The position numbers and the translations under genes are program-made. 64,000 nt of DNA from Clostridiales bacterium. GTDB lineage: Bacteria; Bacillota; Clostridia; Christensenellales; Borkfalkiaceae. Below are positions 46,610 to 55,332 of this stretch, piece by piece (positions within the stretch are counted from its first letter, which is position 1; each line of letters opens with the position of its first letter). A model generated the notes under the pieces. That model had not been told where the DNA came from. It searched no databases and worked only from the letters and a program-made list of their open reading frames with translations. Location of the stretch: the NCBI GenBank assembly GCA_003538975.1, contig DPQQ01000014.1, forward strand, positions 71,090-135,089, read 5' to 3'.

Positions 46610-48991
46610 ATGGAAGAAAATAACAGAATCGGGACGGCGAGCGTTCTGGAGTCCGCCGAAACCGAAAAAGAAGAAAACAAAATAAATCCTGCGAGCGGCG
46701 ACGAAAGAGAACTTCCGCTTATCGCGATAAGAGACAGAGTAATATTCCCGAAAACTGCGGTAAACTTCGACGTAGGAAGTGAGAAGTCGAATAATGCTCT
46801 TAAAGCTGCCGAAAGCTACGGCGGAATGATATTTTTAACGACGCAAAGAAACCCTGCCGAAGAAGACGTAAAGGCTGAAGGGCTCTATTATACGGGCGTA
46901 GTATGCCGTATCCGCCAGGTAGTGAGAACTAACGGCACCGCCAAAGTAATGGCGGAAGCTTTGTACCGCGCGAGAATAGCGGCGTTTCTTTCCACGGAAG
47001 AATATTTTAAGGTCGTAGCCGTGAGATCGGATTATAAAAGCGACGACGAAGTAACTACCGAAGCCGCTTTCAGAGTTGCTAAAACAGCGACGTTCGACTA
47101 TGCGAGACTTAAAGGCAACGTCGCGAAAGAAATTCTCGAAACGCTTTCGGGAGTGGACAGTCCCGACTTTTTTATAGACAACGCTCTCACAGTGTTCTCG
47201 ATGAAAGAAGCGGACAAGCAGGCTGTGCTCGAAGAGGACGATACGGTAAAAAGACTCGAACTTTATTCTTCGCTGTTGCTTAAAGAAACCGAAATCGTAA
47301 AAGTGCAGAAGGACATAGACGCGCTCGTCAGAAAGCGTATCGAAGACGGACAAAAGGAATATTATCTTCGCGAGCAGCTTAAGGCGATACATACCGAACT
47401 CGGCGACGACGAATCGCTTAAGCAGGATTATATCGACATGGTAAAATCCAAAAACTTCCCGCCGGAAATAGAAGAAAAACTTATGGGCGAGATAAATCGT
47501 CTCGATAAAATAAATCCGTCTTCGCCCGATTATTCGGTAATACTCAACTATCTCGACTGGATAAAGGATATTCCTTTCAACGTTTATACCGAAGACGAAA
47601 AGGATCTTAAGAAGGCGAAAGATATTCTCGAGGAAGACCACTTCGGTCTCGAAAAGATAAAAGAAAGAATAGTGGAATATCTTGCCGTATTAAAACTCAC
47701 GGGGAAACTCCAGGGACAGATACTTTGCTTCGTAGGACCTCCGGGAGTGGGAAAGACTTCGATAGCAACTTCCATTGCGAGAGCGACGGGAAGAAAATTC
47801 GTAAGAATGAGTCTCGGCGGAATAAAAGACGAAGCCGAAATAAGAGGACACCGCAAAACTTACGTTGGCGCGATGCCCGGCAGAATTATTTACGGACTTA
47901 AACAGGCTAAAAGCATGAACCCCGTTTTTTTGCTCGACGAAATAGACAAAATATCGGCGGATATTCACGGCGATCCCGCCAGCGCGCTTTTAGAAGTGCT
48001 TGATCCCGAACAGAATTCGACTTTCCGCGACAGATTTATCGAGATACCGGTCGATTTGTCTAAGGTAATGTTTATTACCACGGCAAATACGCTCGATACG
48101 ATTCCTGCGCCGCTTTTAGACAGAATGGAAGTAATAAATCTTTCCGGTTACACCGAAACCGAGAAGCTCAGCATTGCCGAAAAATATCTCGTCAGAAAAG
48201 CGAATGATAAATGCGGTCTGTCTCACGACAAAATTAAAATAACGAAGGGCGGACTCGAAGAAATTATTTCCGGATACACTATGGAAGCCGGCGTCAGAAA
48301 TCTCGAAAGAGAGATCGAAACCGTAACACGTAAGGTGGCGGCGGGCTTTGCTCTCGGCAAATATACGAAAAAACAAATCGTCGATAAAGAAAGAGTGAAC
48401 GAACTTTTAGGAGCGAAACGCAAATACGGCGATCTTTCGCTCGACAAGGACGAAGTCGGCGCATGTACCGGACTTGCCTGGACGACTTACGGCGGAACAA
48501 CGCTTACGATAGAAGTAAGCCTTATGTCCGGCAAGGGCGAAATTATTCTTACCGGCAAGCTCGGCGACGTAATGAAGGAATCAGCAAGGGCGGGCATCTC
48601 TTATATACGGGCGAACGCCAAAAAGTACGGCATAGACGAAAAAGTTTTCGAAACGACCGATATACATGTTCACGTTCCCGAAGGAGCTACGCCGAAGGAC
48701 GGACCGAGCGCGGGCATAACAATGGCAACGGCTGTTTTGTCGGCTTTCACCGGACGCGAAGTAAAACGCAGCGTCGCAATGACGGGCGAACTCACATTAA
48801 GAGGCAAGGTTTTGCCGATAGGCGGTCTTAAAGAAAAATCCCTTGCGGCGTACAGGGAAGGAATAAAAACGGTTATCATTCCCGAAGCGAATACGCCCGA
48901 TCTTAAAGAGATCCCCGAGGAAGTAAGAAAGAAAATGGAATTTATCCCCGTATCGACGGCGGACGAAGTATTCGAAAAAGCATTAAAGTAA
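46610..48991 (+). CDS. lon: ATP-dependent protease Lon
   Basis: 793 aa. N-terminal substrate domain (LPLIAIRDRVIFPKTAVNF), AAA+ module with Walker A GPPGVGKT (K382) and LLDEIDKI, and the C-terminal Ser-Lys protease domain with S700 in DGPSAGI and TGELTLRGKVLPIGGLKEK. Cytosolic quality control. Followed by engB 14 bp later, the order known in Bacillus. Confidence 0.97.
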   Translation: MEENNRIGTASVLESAETEKEENKINPASGDERELPLIAIRDRVIFPKTAVNFDVGSEKSNNALKAAESYGGMIFLTTQRNPAEEDVKAEGLYYTGVVCRIRQVVRTNGTAKVMAEALYRARIAAFLSTEEYFKVVAVRSDYKSDDEVTTEAAFRVAKTATFDYARLKGNVAKEILETLSGVDSPDFFIDNALTVFSMKEADKQAVLEEDDTVKRLELYSSLLLKETEIVKVQKDIDALVRKRIEDGQKEYYLREQLKAIHTELGDDESLKQDYIDMVKSKNFPPEIEEKLMGEINRLDKINPSSPDYSVILNYLDWIKDIPFNVYTEDEKDLKKAKDILEEDHFGLEKIKERIVEYLAVLKLTGKLQGQILCFVGPPGVGKTSIATSIARATGRKFVRMSLGGIKDEAEIRGHRKTYVGAMPGRIIYGLKQAKSMNPVFLLDEIDKISADIHGDPASALLEVLDPEQNSTFRDRFIEIPVDLSKVMFITTANTLDTIPAPLLDRMEVINLSGYTETEKLSIAEKYLVRKANDKCGLSHDKIKITKGGLEEIISGYTMEAGVRNLEREIETVTRKVAAGFALGKYTKKQIVDKERVNELLGAKRKYGDLSLDKDEVGACTGLAWTTYGGTTLTIEVSLMSGKGEIILTGKLGDVMKESARAGISYIRANAKKYGIDEKVFETTDIHVHVPEGATPKDGPSAGITMATAVLSAFTGREVKRSVAMTGELTLRGKVLPIGGLKEKSLAAYREGIKTVIIPEANTPDLKEIPEEVRKKMEFIPVSTADEVFEKALK

Positions 48992-49005
48992 AGGAAAATA
49001 AAGTT

Positions 49006-49620
49006 ATGGCAGGTAATACAGCGTCGTTTATAACGTCGGTTGCGAGCGACAAGAATTTTTTGGTTTCCGATAAACCCATTATAGCGGTCGCCGGCAAGTC
49101 GAACGTCGGCAAGTCGAGTTTTATCAACATGCTTGCGGGCGACGGTAAACTTGCCAGAACTTCGAACACTCCCGGAAGAACGAGACTTATCAACTATTTT
49201 GACTTCAGGACGTTTATTCTTGCCGATCTCCCGGGATACGGCTTCGCTAAAGTATCGAAGGCTGAAAAGGACAAATGGTCTACGCTTATGGAAAGATATT
49301 TTGCCGAAACGGAGATAGCGCACGTCTTTTCTTTAATAGACATACGCCACGATCCGACGGCGGAAGACATAACGATGGTGAATTATCTTTACAGCTACGC
49401 TCTGCCGTTTACGCTCGTCGCGACCAAGTCCGATAAGCTCGGCAAAAGCAAAGTAAAGCCGCAGGCGGAAATTTTAAGCCGTAAATTGAAGGTAGGAAGA
49501 GAAGATATAATACCCGTTTCTTCTTTGGAAAAAAGGGGCAGGGACGAGATATTCCAAAAAATAAATCAGATAGTAAAAAACTATTACGAAGCCGCACCCG
49601 AAACAACGGACGAAGAATAA
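49006..49620 (+). CDS. engB: Ribosome-biogenesis GTPase EngB (YsxC)
   Basis: 204 aa. G1 GKSNVGKSSF (K36), G2 TSNTPGRT, G3 DLPGYG, G4 TKSDKL. Single GTPase domain of the TrmE-Era class, needed for late 50S assembly. Downstream partner of lon. Confidence 0.95.
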   Translation: MAGNTASFITSVASDKNFLVSDKPIIAVAGKSNVGKSSFINMLAGDGKLARTSNTPGRTRLINYFDFRTFILADLPGYGFAKVSKAEKDKWSTLMERYFAETEIAHVFSLIDIRHDPTAEDITMVNYLYSYALPFTLVATKSDKLGKSKVKPQAEILSRKLKVGREDIIPVSSLEKRGRDEIFQKINQIVKNYYEAAPETTDEE

Positions 49621-49649
49621 TTCATATTATTTGCGGTAAAGTTAAATAC

Positions 49650-49673
49650 TACCTGTATCGCGGAAATCATACC
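49650..49673 (+). repeat. Dispersed 24-nt repeat, copy (d)
   Basis: Begins TACCTGTATCGCGGAAATC and ends ATACC. It lies 29 bp after engB. Confidence 0.65.
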
Positions 49674-49679
49674 GAAAAC

Positions 49680-49707
49680 AAAAAAGACGGAAAATTCCGT
49701 CTTTTTT
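49680..49707. terminator. Bidirectional terminator between engB and the DUF6062-like gene
   Basis: Perfect AAAAAGACGG-AAAATT-CCGTCTTTTT hairpin with A- and T-runs on either side. Confidence 0.85.
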
Positions 49708-49740
49708 ATATGCGTGATTAAAATCGGTTATATGATATTA

Positions 49741-49763
49741 ACCCTGTATCGACGAAACTGCGC
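49741..49763 (+). repeat. Dispersed 24-nt repeat, copy (e)
   Basis: ACCCTGTATCGACGAAACT then GCGC, only 90 bp from copy (d) and on the other side of the terminator. Confidence 0.55.
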
Positions 49764-49784
49764 TGCGACATCGAAAATTATCCG

Positions 49785-50465
49785 TTAATCGGTGATTTTT
49801 TTGCCGTATAACTTTTCGTACGCGCGCTGCAAGACGTTTTCGGACGTGCCGAGCGGCAGAAGCCTGTTGCGATAGTCGTGTTTGTCGCAGAACCATTGGA
49901 GTTCTTTTAAGATTCTCTCTTCGTTTTCGTGCTGAATTTCGTTTAAAAGAACTATGTAATCTTTCGATTTAGCGCCCGCGTATACCGCGTAATCGAGAAG
50001 TTTTGCATAATGTCTTAAACAAAAACCTTTCGTCTCGGCAAGTTCTTCTTTAAAATTTTCTTCGGCGACGAACATCTCTGCAAAAGAAACGTAATATCTC
50101 ATCATCGCCGTAGAAAGCTCGTTGCAGATAACGCACGTTTCGGCGGAATCTTTTATAAAGTTCGAAGTTTTAAGTCCCGTTCTCGTGTCGGTCGGGTTGC
50201 CTTCGCCTTCTTTAAGTTTTTCGAGCCTTGTTTTTATCTGAAGGGCAAGGCTTAATTTATTCTGCCGTAAAAACAGTTTTTTGTAATGTTCCGCGCAAAA
50301 GCCCTTTTCACCGACTTCGGTACGCTTACCGTCGTCCATTACGGCGTCGTTTAAGAATTCGTTCAAAAATTGTTCTTCGACCTCGCGTTCGATCCGGCAA
50401 AGCGGACATTCGCAGTCTTCTTTAAGTTTTTCGTGTACTAAAATAGTGTTGATATGGTACTTCAT
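49785..50465 (-). CDS. DUF6062-like protein with paired cysteine motifs
   Basis: 226 aa, uncharacterised. Two repeats each combine a C-x2-C knuckle with a downstream C-x2-H: CPLC ... GFCAEHYKKL, and CVIC ... GFCLRHYAKLL. This pattern suggests duplicated zinc or iron-sulfur sites in a helical protein. Start taken as ATG 50465, which lies exactly six bases from the TATAAT box; an alternative GTG is two codons upstream. Divergent from the esterase gene. Confidence 0.75.
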   Translation of the reverse strand: MKYHINTILVHEKLKEDCECPLCRIEREVEEQFLNEFLNDAVMDDGKRTEVGEKGFCAEHYKKLFLRQNKLSLALQIKTRLEKLKEGEGNPTDTRTGLKTSNFIKDSAETCVICNELSTAMMRYYVSFAEMFVAEENFKEELAETKGFCLRHYAKLLDYAVYAGAKSKDYIVLLNEIQHENEERILKELQWFCDKHDYRNRLLPLGTSENVLQRAYEKLYGKKITD

Positions 50466-50471
50466 ACTCAC

Positions 50472-50500
50472 ATTATAGTATATTTTGTCGGAAAAATCAA
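50472..50500 (-). promoter_or_regulatory. Leaderless promoter of the DUF6062-like gene
   Basis: On the minus strand TTGATT (50500-50495), 17 nt, TATAAT (50477-50472), six bases, ATG 50465. Confidence 0.75.
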
Positions 50501-50507
50501 TCCGCTA

Positions 50508-50536
50508 TTGACTTAAAACGCGTTAAAGCGTATAAT
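50508..50536 (+). promoter_or_regulatory. Promoter of the esterase gene
   Basis: TTGACT (50508-50513), 17 nt, TATAAT (50531-50536). Back to back with the minus-strand promoter, the two -35 boxes being 7 bp apart. Confidence 0.85.
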
Positions 50537-50633
50537 AATCTTAAAGTTTGTTTGTTTTTGCCTCTTTACCGGCAGAAGCTCAAACCGAATAATTTTTATT
50601 ATGAGAATTAAGTTTTAATTCAAGGAGAAAACT

Positions 50634-51497
50634 ATGATACTAGAAAATAAAATAGACCTTTACGCATATTTCGGCGTAAAAAGACCTGAAGGGGCGAAAG
50701 GTTACATGAACGCATACATAACCGAACGTTTCGACGAATATTCCGCAAAGAGAGTTCGTCCCGCAATGATTGTTTTTCCGGGAGGCGGATACTGGTTCAG
50801 ATCCGAAAGAGAAGCCCAGCCTATAGCTCTTAATTATGCGGTCAACGGCTTTCAGACGTTTGTCGTCGAATATACCGTCGAAAGCGAGAGCCCTAACGCT
50901 CACCACCCGGTAATGCTTATCGAAGCGGCTATGGCTGTGGCGTACGTAAGGGAAAATGCCGATAAATATTTTATACAAAAGGATAAAATAGCGATAATAG
51001 GATTTTCAGCCGGCGGACATCTTGCCGGGAGCATTTCGACCATGTTCGGCGACGAAAATATCGTAAACGCTCTTAAAGAAAAGGCGGCTCTCTGCCGTCC
51101 CGACGCGTCGGTTCTCTGCTATCCCGTAATAACGTTTATTCACCCGACTCACGGCGGAACGAGGGACGCTTGCACGAATCATAATCCGGCTTTGTTCGAA
51201 GCTCTCTCGGTCGAAAAAAACGTTACCGAAAACACGCCGCCTACGTTTATCTGGTCCACTTACGAAGACAACTGCGTTCCGATAATAAATTCCGTTTTAA
51301 TGGCGGAAGCTCTTGCCGAAAACAAGGTTCCTTTCGAACTTCATATTTTCAGAAAGGGTTATCACGGTCTCTCTCTCTGTAATGACGAAACTTCTAAAGA
51401 CGGGGTAGACGCGATAAATCCCGTTGCCGAAGAATGGCTTAAAATGTCCGTAACATTTTTGAGAGAACTCGGATTCAAAGTCAGAAACGAGGAATAG
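50634..51497 (+). CDS. Alpha/beta-hydrolase esterase (acetyl-xylan-esterase-like)
   Basis: 287 aa. Oxyanion motif PGGGYWFRSEREA, nucleophile S125 in GFSAGG, acid D212 in YEDNCVP, and H244 in KGYHGLSL give a complete triad. No signal peptide, so intracellular. Resembles small esterases that deacetylate sugars or oligosaccharides, but no glycan genes are adjacent. AAGGAG site. Confidence 0.87.
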   Translation: MILENKIDLYAYFGVKRPEGAKGYMNAYITERFDEYSAKRVRPAMIVFPGGGYWFRSEREAQPIALNYAVNGFQTFVVEYTVESESPNAHHPVMLIEAAMAVAYVRENADKYFIQKDKIAIIGFSAGGHLAGSISTMFGDENIVNALKEKAALCRPDASVLCYPVITFIHPTHGGTRDACTNHNPALFEALSVEKNVTENTPPTFIWSTYEDNCVPIINSVLMAEALAENKVPFELHIFRKGYHGLSLCNDETSKDGVDAINPVAEEWLKMSVTFLRELGFKVRNEE

Positions 51498-51561
51498 TTT
51501 TTACGTTTAAGGCAAAGCGTGCATAAAGCGGCAAAAAAGTGTTTACGGTATGTTTTTGTTA

Positions 51562-51585
51562 TACCTGTATCGTCCAAACTACGCC
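51562..51585 (+). repeat. Dispersed 24-nt repeat, copy (f)
   Basis: Begins TACCTGTATCGTCCAAACT and ends ACGCC. It lies only 11 bp before the ogt start codon, so it is in or near the ogt leader. Confidence 0.65.
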
Positions 51586-51596
51586 GAATTTCAGAT

Positions 51597-52112
51597 ATGT
51601 ATTATATAAGCAAATACAACTCGCCTTTGGGCGGAATAACAGTGGCGTCGGACGGCGAAGCTCTTTCGGGACTTTGGTTTGACGGGCAAAAATACTTTGC
51701 GGACAGACTTAATAAAAAAGAATCCGGCGAACAATCGACGGACGGCTTAAAAGTTCCCGTTTTAAAAGAAACCGAAAAATGGCTCGATATATACTTTTCG
51801 GGTAAAATTCCGGATTTTACTCCGGATTTGAATCTTAACGGCGTGTCGTCTTTTCGGAAAAGAGTATGGAAAATACTTTTGAAAATTCCTTACGGCAAAC
51901 TTACTACATACGGGCAGATAGCAAAAAAAATAGAAGCGGAAACGGGCAAAAGAGTTTCCGCGCAGGCGGTCGGCGGAGCGGTCGGACATAATCCGATTTC
52001 GCTTATTGTCCCTTGCCACAGAGTAGTAGGCGCAAACGGCGGTCTTACCGGTTACGCCGGAGGACTCGATAAAAAGACTTTTTTATTAAAACTCGAAGGC
52101 TCGATTAAATAA
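51597..52112 (+). CDS. ogt: Methylated-DNA-protein-cysteine methyltransferase
   Basis: 171 aa from ATG 51597, where homology begins (YYISKYNSPLGGITVASDG). Helix-turn-helix YGQIAKKI and acceptor C140 in VPCHRVVGANG. Suicide repair of O6-alkylguanine. No Shine-Dalgarno sequence; the 24-nt repeat sits immediately upstream. Confidence 0.94.
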   Translation: MYYISKYNSPLGGITVASDGEALSGLWFDGQKYFADRLNKKESGEQSTDGLKVPVLKETEKWLDIYFSGKIPDFTPDLNLNGVSSFRKRVWKILLKIPYGKLTTYGQIAKKIEAETGKRVSAQAVGGAVGHNPISLIVPCHRVVGANGGLTGYAGGLDKKTFLLKLEGSIK

Positions 52113-52148
52113 CTTGCCATTGAAGAATTTACGTTCAAGAGGGGAATA

Positions 52149-53108
52149 ATGGAAAAAACTTACAGTAATAAGCAAAAACTCATCGCAACTTTGCGTCGCG
52201 AGACGGACGAAGATCATCCCGTCGGCAGAGTGAAAATAGAAACTCTTATCGGAAACGATCTGGACAGAAAAACGCTTAATTCTTACATAAGATTTTTTTC
52301 GGATTCCGAAGGCGGATGCCGAATAAAAATCGTTTCCGGCGGTCCCAATACGGCGTATTATTATAATCCTTCCGAAAACGAGTTTACCGAAGAAGAAATC
52401 CGGCTCATAATAGACTCCGTCTACGCAGTTAAATCGGTTTCTCCGGAGATTAAAAAAGCGATAAAAGATAAACTTTTATCCGTAACCAATAAATATGTCG
52501 CCGAATGGTATAATACCGCAGATTATTCGGTAAAGCGTAAGCAAGACGAGTGCTACGTTTCCGCCGGCGATCTTAAAAAAATATCTGCCGCAATAAAAAA
52601 CAAGGCGAGTATTCTTTTCGATTATTATCAGACAACGCCTAAAAAAGAAAAAATAACGAGGTATCTCGATCATAATACATTTCCGCAAGCGCTTTACATA
52701 AACGACGGCTATTATTATCTTATAGCTTACAATCCGCTCAAAGACGCCAAAAGACATTACCGCGTCGACAGAATGAAAAACGTCAGATTCGGAGAGCCTT
52801 TCAAAGGCGTTCCGTATCTTGAAAAGTTCAATCGCTCCGAGTATGAAGAATCGAGCTTCGGCATGTATCGGGGCAAGATGAAGGAGCTGACCTTCATCGC
52901 AAAACAGAATCTTGCCGACCAGATGTACGATAAATTCAACGATTACAGGTTTATAAAGTGCGAAGGCGACGACTTTATTTTTACCGCAAAGGCGGAAATA
53001 AGTCCTATTTTTTACGGGTGGCTTTGCGGTTACGAAGGCAATCTTAAAATTCTGGAACCTAAAGAAGAAGCCGAAAAGTATTGCGAATATTTAAAAAAAC
53101 AACTCTGA
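52149..53108 (+). CDS. WYL-domain transcriptional regulator
   Basis: 319 aa. N-terminal winged-helix region (about 1-75), then a WYL domain (ILFDYYQTTPKKEKITRYLDHNTFPQALYINDGYYYLIAYN; HYRVDRMKNV) and the C-terminal WCX extension. WYL proteins sense nucleic acids or nucleotides and control stress or defence genes. No obvious target is adjacent. GAGGGGA site. Confidence 0.87.
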   Translation: MEKTYSNKQKLIATLRRETDEDHPVGRVKIETLIGNDLDRKTLNSYIRFFSDSEGGCRIKIVSGGPNTAYYYNPSENEFTEEEIRLIIDSVYAVKSVSPEIKKAIKDKLLSVTNKYVAEWYNTADYSVKRKQDECYVSAGDLKKISAAIKNKASILFDYYQTTPKKEKITRYLDHNTFPQALYINDGYYYLIAYNPLKDAKRHYRVDRMKNVRFGEPFKGVPYLEKFNRSEYEESSFGMYRGKMKELTFIAKQNLADQMYDKFNDYRFIKCEGDDFIFTAKAEISPIFYGWLCGYEGNLKILEPKEEAEKYCEYLKKQL

Positions 53109-53132
53109 AAATTAAAATTCAAACAATCATAA

Positions 53133-53168
53133 AACAATCTGCCCATAACTATGGACAGATTGTTTTTA
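53133..53168 (+). terminator. Terminator of the WYL regulator
   Basis: AACAATCTG..CCAT / ATGG..CAGATTGTT stem (one C-A mismatch) and T5. Confidence 0.85.
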
Positions 53169-53286
53169 TATTGAGTAAAAAGTTTCCTCCGAAAATCCGA
53201 TCGGGTAATGTTTTTCTCTTTTATTTAAGCTAATATAATTGCGAAAATAAATCAAATCGCGCGAATATGCGATAAAAGGAGAAAAT

Positions 53287-53721
53287 ATGAACAAAAAATA
53301 CTATAAGGTAGTGGCAAAATGCGGTCATGTCGGAAGACATAAGTATTATGAAGGAACTTTTTACGTTTCCGCAGAGAACGGTAAAATCGCGGCTTCTAAA
53401 ACAAGAAATTTCGGCAGAGTCAAACACGACCATAAAGACGCGATACTTTCTGTAACTGAAATTACCAGACAGGAGTTCGAATCGGGCAGAAACGAATTCA
53501 AAAACGAACGCTACTTCAGCTGCGGTAATATACAGGAGCAGAGAAGATTTTATGACGAAATCTCGGAAAAAATAAAGGGAGAAATGCTCCGCGAAAATTT
53601 TAATCAGCCTTCTTCGGACGAAACCCGCAGACAAAAAATAAGATATAAAAAGAGCAAAGCGGATTTATCCGAAAAAAGCTACGCAAAGTATGCCGAGGCC
53701 TGTCTGAATTTTGCTTATTGA
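53287..53721 (+). CDS. Hypothetical basic protein
   Basis: 144 aa, unrecognised. Compact N-terminal part (VVAKCGHVGRHKYYEGTFYVSAENGKIA), then FGRVKHDHKDAI, and a highly charged Arg/Lys-rich C-terminal half. C12 and H14 with later histidines could bind metal. A good AAGGAG site and a TATAAT at 53234-53239 support expression, though the -35 is weak. Confidence 0.7.
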   Translation: MNKKYYKVVAKCGHVGRHKYYEGTFYVSAENGKIAASKTRNFGRVKHDHKDAILSVTEITRQEFESGRNEFKNERYFSCGNIQEQRRFYDEISEKIKGEMLRENFNQPSSDETRRQKIRYKKSKADLSEKSYAKYAEACLNFAY

Positions 53722-53838
53722 AATATAAATAAGAATATCGGATCATGCAAAATTGCCTGAAAAATATTTGCGGAATATTTTCTTACGAATGAAAATCAGA
53801 AAATAAAAAAATCGCTTATTCTTTCTGTTTCTTTACCG

Positions 53839-53874
53839 ACTGCGGCATCGGATATTTCCGGCGCCGCAGTTTTG
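53839..53874 (+). terminator. Terminator of the 53287 gene
   Basis: ACTGCGGC / GCCGCAGT stem with a 16-nt loop and T4. The remaining spacer to 54242 is AT-rich and holds DnaA-box-like words (53962, 54032, 54158) and a 12-bp palindrome ACGAACGTTCGT (54044-54055), but no gene I can support. Confidence 0.7.
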
Positions 53875-54242
53875 CTCGTTTATAGAAATTTTAATTCTTA
53901 TTTTCGGATTTGTTTATATTATCGATACTGAAAGGTTGTTGAAGCTTATAACCTTGTGGAGTTATCGACAATTACAAAAATATGGATTTCGATAGGACAA
54001 AATTCCGGTAAATTTTCATTTTTATCAGAGCTTATCCACATTTACGAACGTTCGTATTTTAAAAATAAAAAAGAGCAAAAATTTAAACCCGTACGAATTC
54101 GCGCTTTTCGGAATAAATCCGGCAAAAAAACCGTATAAAATAGCGTATACAAAAAAGTTATCAACAATACATTTAAAAATTACGGTTGATAAGTTGATAA
54201 CTTTTTACACATCGCCATAAAGTCGGCGGTAAAAACGGGTGG

Positions 54243-54965
54243 ATGGACAGTATGTTTGTTTTTAAAAAGAAAGATATTTTGGTCGCCGTGGGATTTTTAG
54301 CTCTGATAGTAGGATTTTCGGCAATATTTATCGGTAACGCCGACAAAAAACAAGCCGGAAGCGTAAATTACGGATATAAAGTGGTTATCGACGTTGGTCA
54401 CGGAGGAATAGATTCGGGCGTGACCGGTTCTGTTACGGGCGTAAAGGAGAGCGATCTTAATCTTGCCGTTTCTAAAAAACTCGCAACGATTTTGTCGGAA
54501 GCGGGAATAACCGCTGTTTTAACGAGAAATACCGAAGCGGGACTTTACGGCGCGGCGGCGGGCAACCTTAAAAAGAAAGAAATGCTGAAGCGTAAAGAAA
54601 TAATTCTGAAGGAAAAACCCGACCTTATGGTGTCGATACATATGAACAAATTTTCTTCGCCAAGAAGGCGCGGGGCGCAGGTGTTTTTCAAAAAAGGCGA
54701 TAAGGTTTCCGAAAATCTGGCGTTTTGCATGCAAAAAAGCGTAAATAATCTTTACGACGACGTAAAAGATTATTCGGCTCTTACGGGCGACTATTACGTT
54801 CTCAACTGTTCAGATTACCCGTCCGTTCTTGTCGAATGCGGTTTTTTATCTTCGCCCGAAGACGAAAAATTATTGGTAACCGAAGAATTTCAGGAAAAAA
54901 CGGCGTATTATATTTTTTGCGGGATTATAGAATATCTTAATTCTCCGCTGCCGTCCGAAACATAA
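54243..54965 (+). CDS. cwlD: N-acetylmuramoyl-L-alanine amidase (CwlD-like)
   Basis: 240 aa. One N-terminal membrane helix (about residues 12-30) and an Amidase_3 domain: VVIDVGHGGIDSG (zinc His), ESDLNLAVSKKL (zinc Glu), VSIHMNKF (zinc His), LVECGFLSSPEDE (catalytic Glu). CwlD helps make muramic delta-lactam in spore cortex; here the assignment relies on size and architecture, so a vegetative role is possible. Confidence 0.87.
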   Translation: MDSMFVFKKKDILVAVGFLALIVGFSAIFIGNADKKQAGSVNYGYKVVIDVGHGGIDSGVTGSVTGVKESDLNLAVSKKLATILSEAGITAVLTRNTEAGLYGAAAGNLKKKEMLKRKEIILKEKPDLMVSIHMNKFSSPRRRGAQVFFKKGDKVSENLAFCMQKSVNNLYDDVKDYSALTGDYYVLNCSDYPSVLVECGFLSSPEDEKLLVTEEFQEKTAYYIFCGIIEYLNSPLPSET

Positions 54966-54995
54966 AAGATATAACCCGGAGGTATCAAAATATAG

Positions 54996-55019
54996 TACCT
55001 GTTTCGCCGAAACTATGCC
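54996..55019 (+). repeat. Dispersed 24-nt repeat, copy (g)
   Basis: Begins TACCTGTTTCGCCGAAACT and ends ATGCC, 30 bp after cwlD. The rest of the 367-bp spacer has the terminator at 55194 and the palindrome at 55257. Confidence 0.65.
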
Positions 55020-55193
55020 ATAATAAAAAACAATCCAGACAACGTATTGTTCAAAACGTACCAAAATGTTTTTAACGGTTACCCCGGAAAACGATGCGGT
55101 AAGCTTATATAAACAAAAATGCGATAAAAAACGTATTTGAACGGTTAATAGCAAGATTTAAGTTAAGGCTTATATTATTCGTAATATTAAATA

Positions 55194-55215
55194 AAAAGCC
55201 GCTTCGGCGTTTTTA
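55194..55215 (+). terminator. Terminator-like hairpin upstream of mrnC
   Basis: AAAAAGCCG-CTT-CGGCGTTTTT, probably the cwlD transcript end. Confidence 0.65.
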
Positions 55216-55256
55216 ATTGATCGCAGACGGTTCTTTGTTTGCCTATGGGCAGGTTC

Positions 55257-55278
55257 TTATTTAATTATTATTAAATAA
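55257..55278. promoter_or_regulatory. AT-only palindrome upstream of the mrnC promoter
   Basis: TTATTTAAT (55257-55265) / ATTAAATAA (55270-55278), a perfect 9-bp inverted repeat ending 5 bp before the -35 box. Possible regulator site for the mrnC-rlmB-sigH-dnaX group. Confidence 0.4.
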
Positions 55279-55283
55279 AATTC

Positions 55284-55312
55284 TTGAAAAAAGCGGGTTT
55301 TTATGCTATCAT
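55284..55312 (+). promoter_or_regulatory. Promoter of the mrnC-rlmB-sigH group
   Basis: TTGAAA (55284-55289), 17 nt, TATCAT (55307-55312) with an upstream TG. Confidence 0.75.
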
Positions 55313-55332
55313 AAGTAAAAGGAAAATAAAAA

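Noticed and set aside
54044..54055. ACGAACGTTCGT as a LexA (SOS) box
   Set aside because: Gram-positive LexA sites are CGAAC-N4-GTTCG; here the half-sites are fused with no spacer.
53956..54138. 60-codon open frame on the plus strand
   Set aside because: No ribosome site, atypical composition, and it spans the DnaA-box-like and palindromic spacer; most likely chance.
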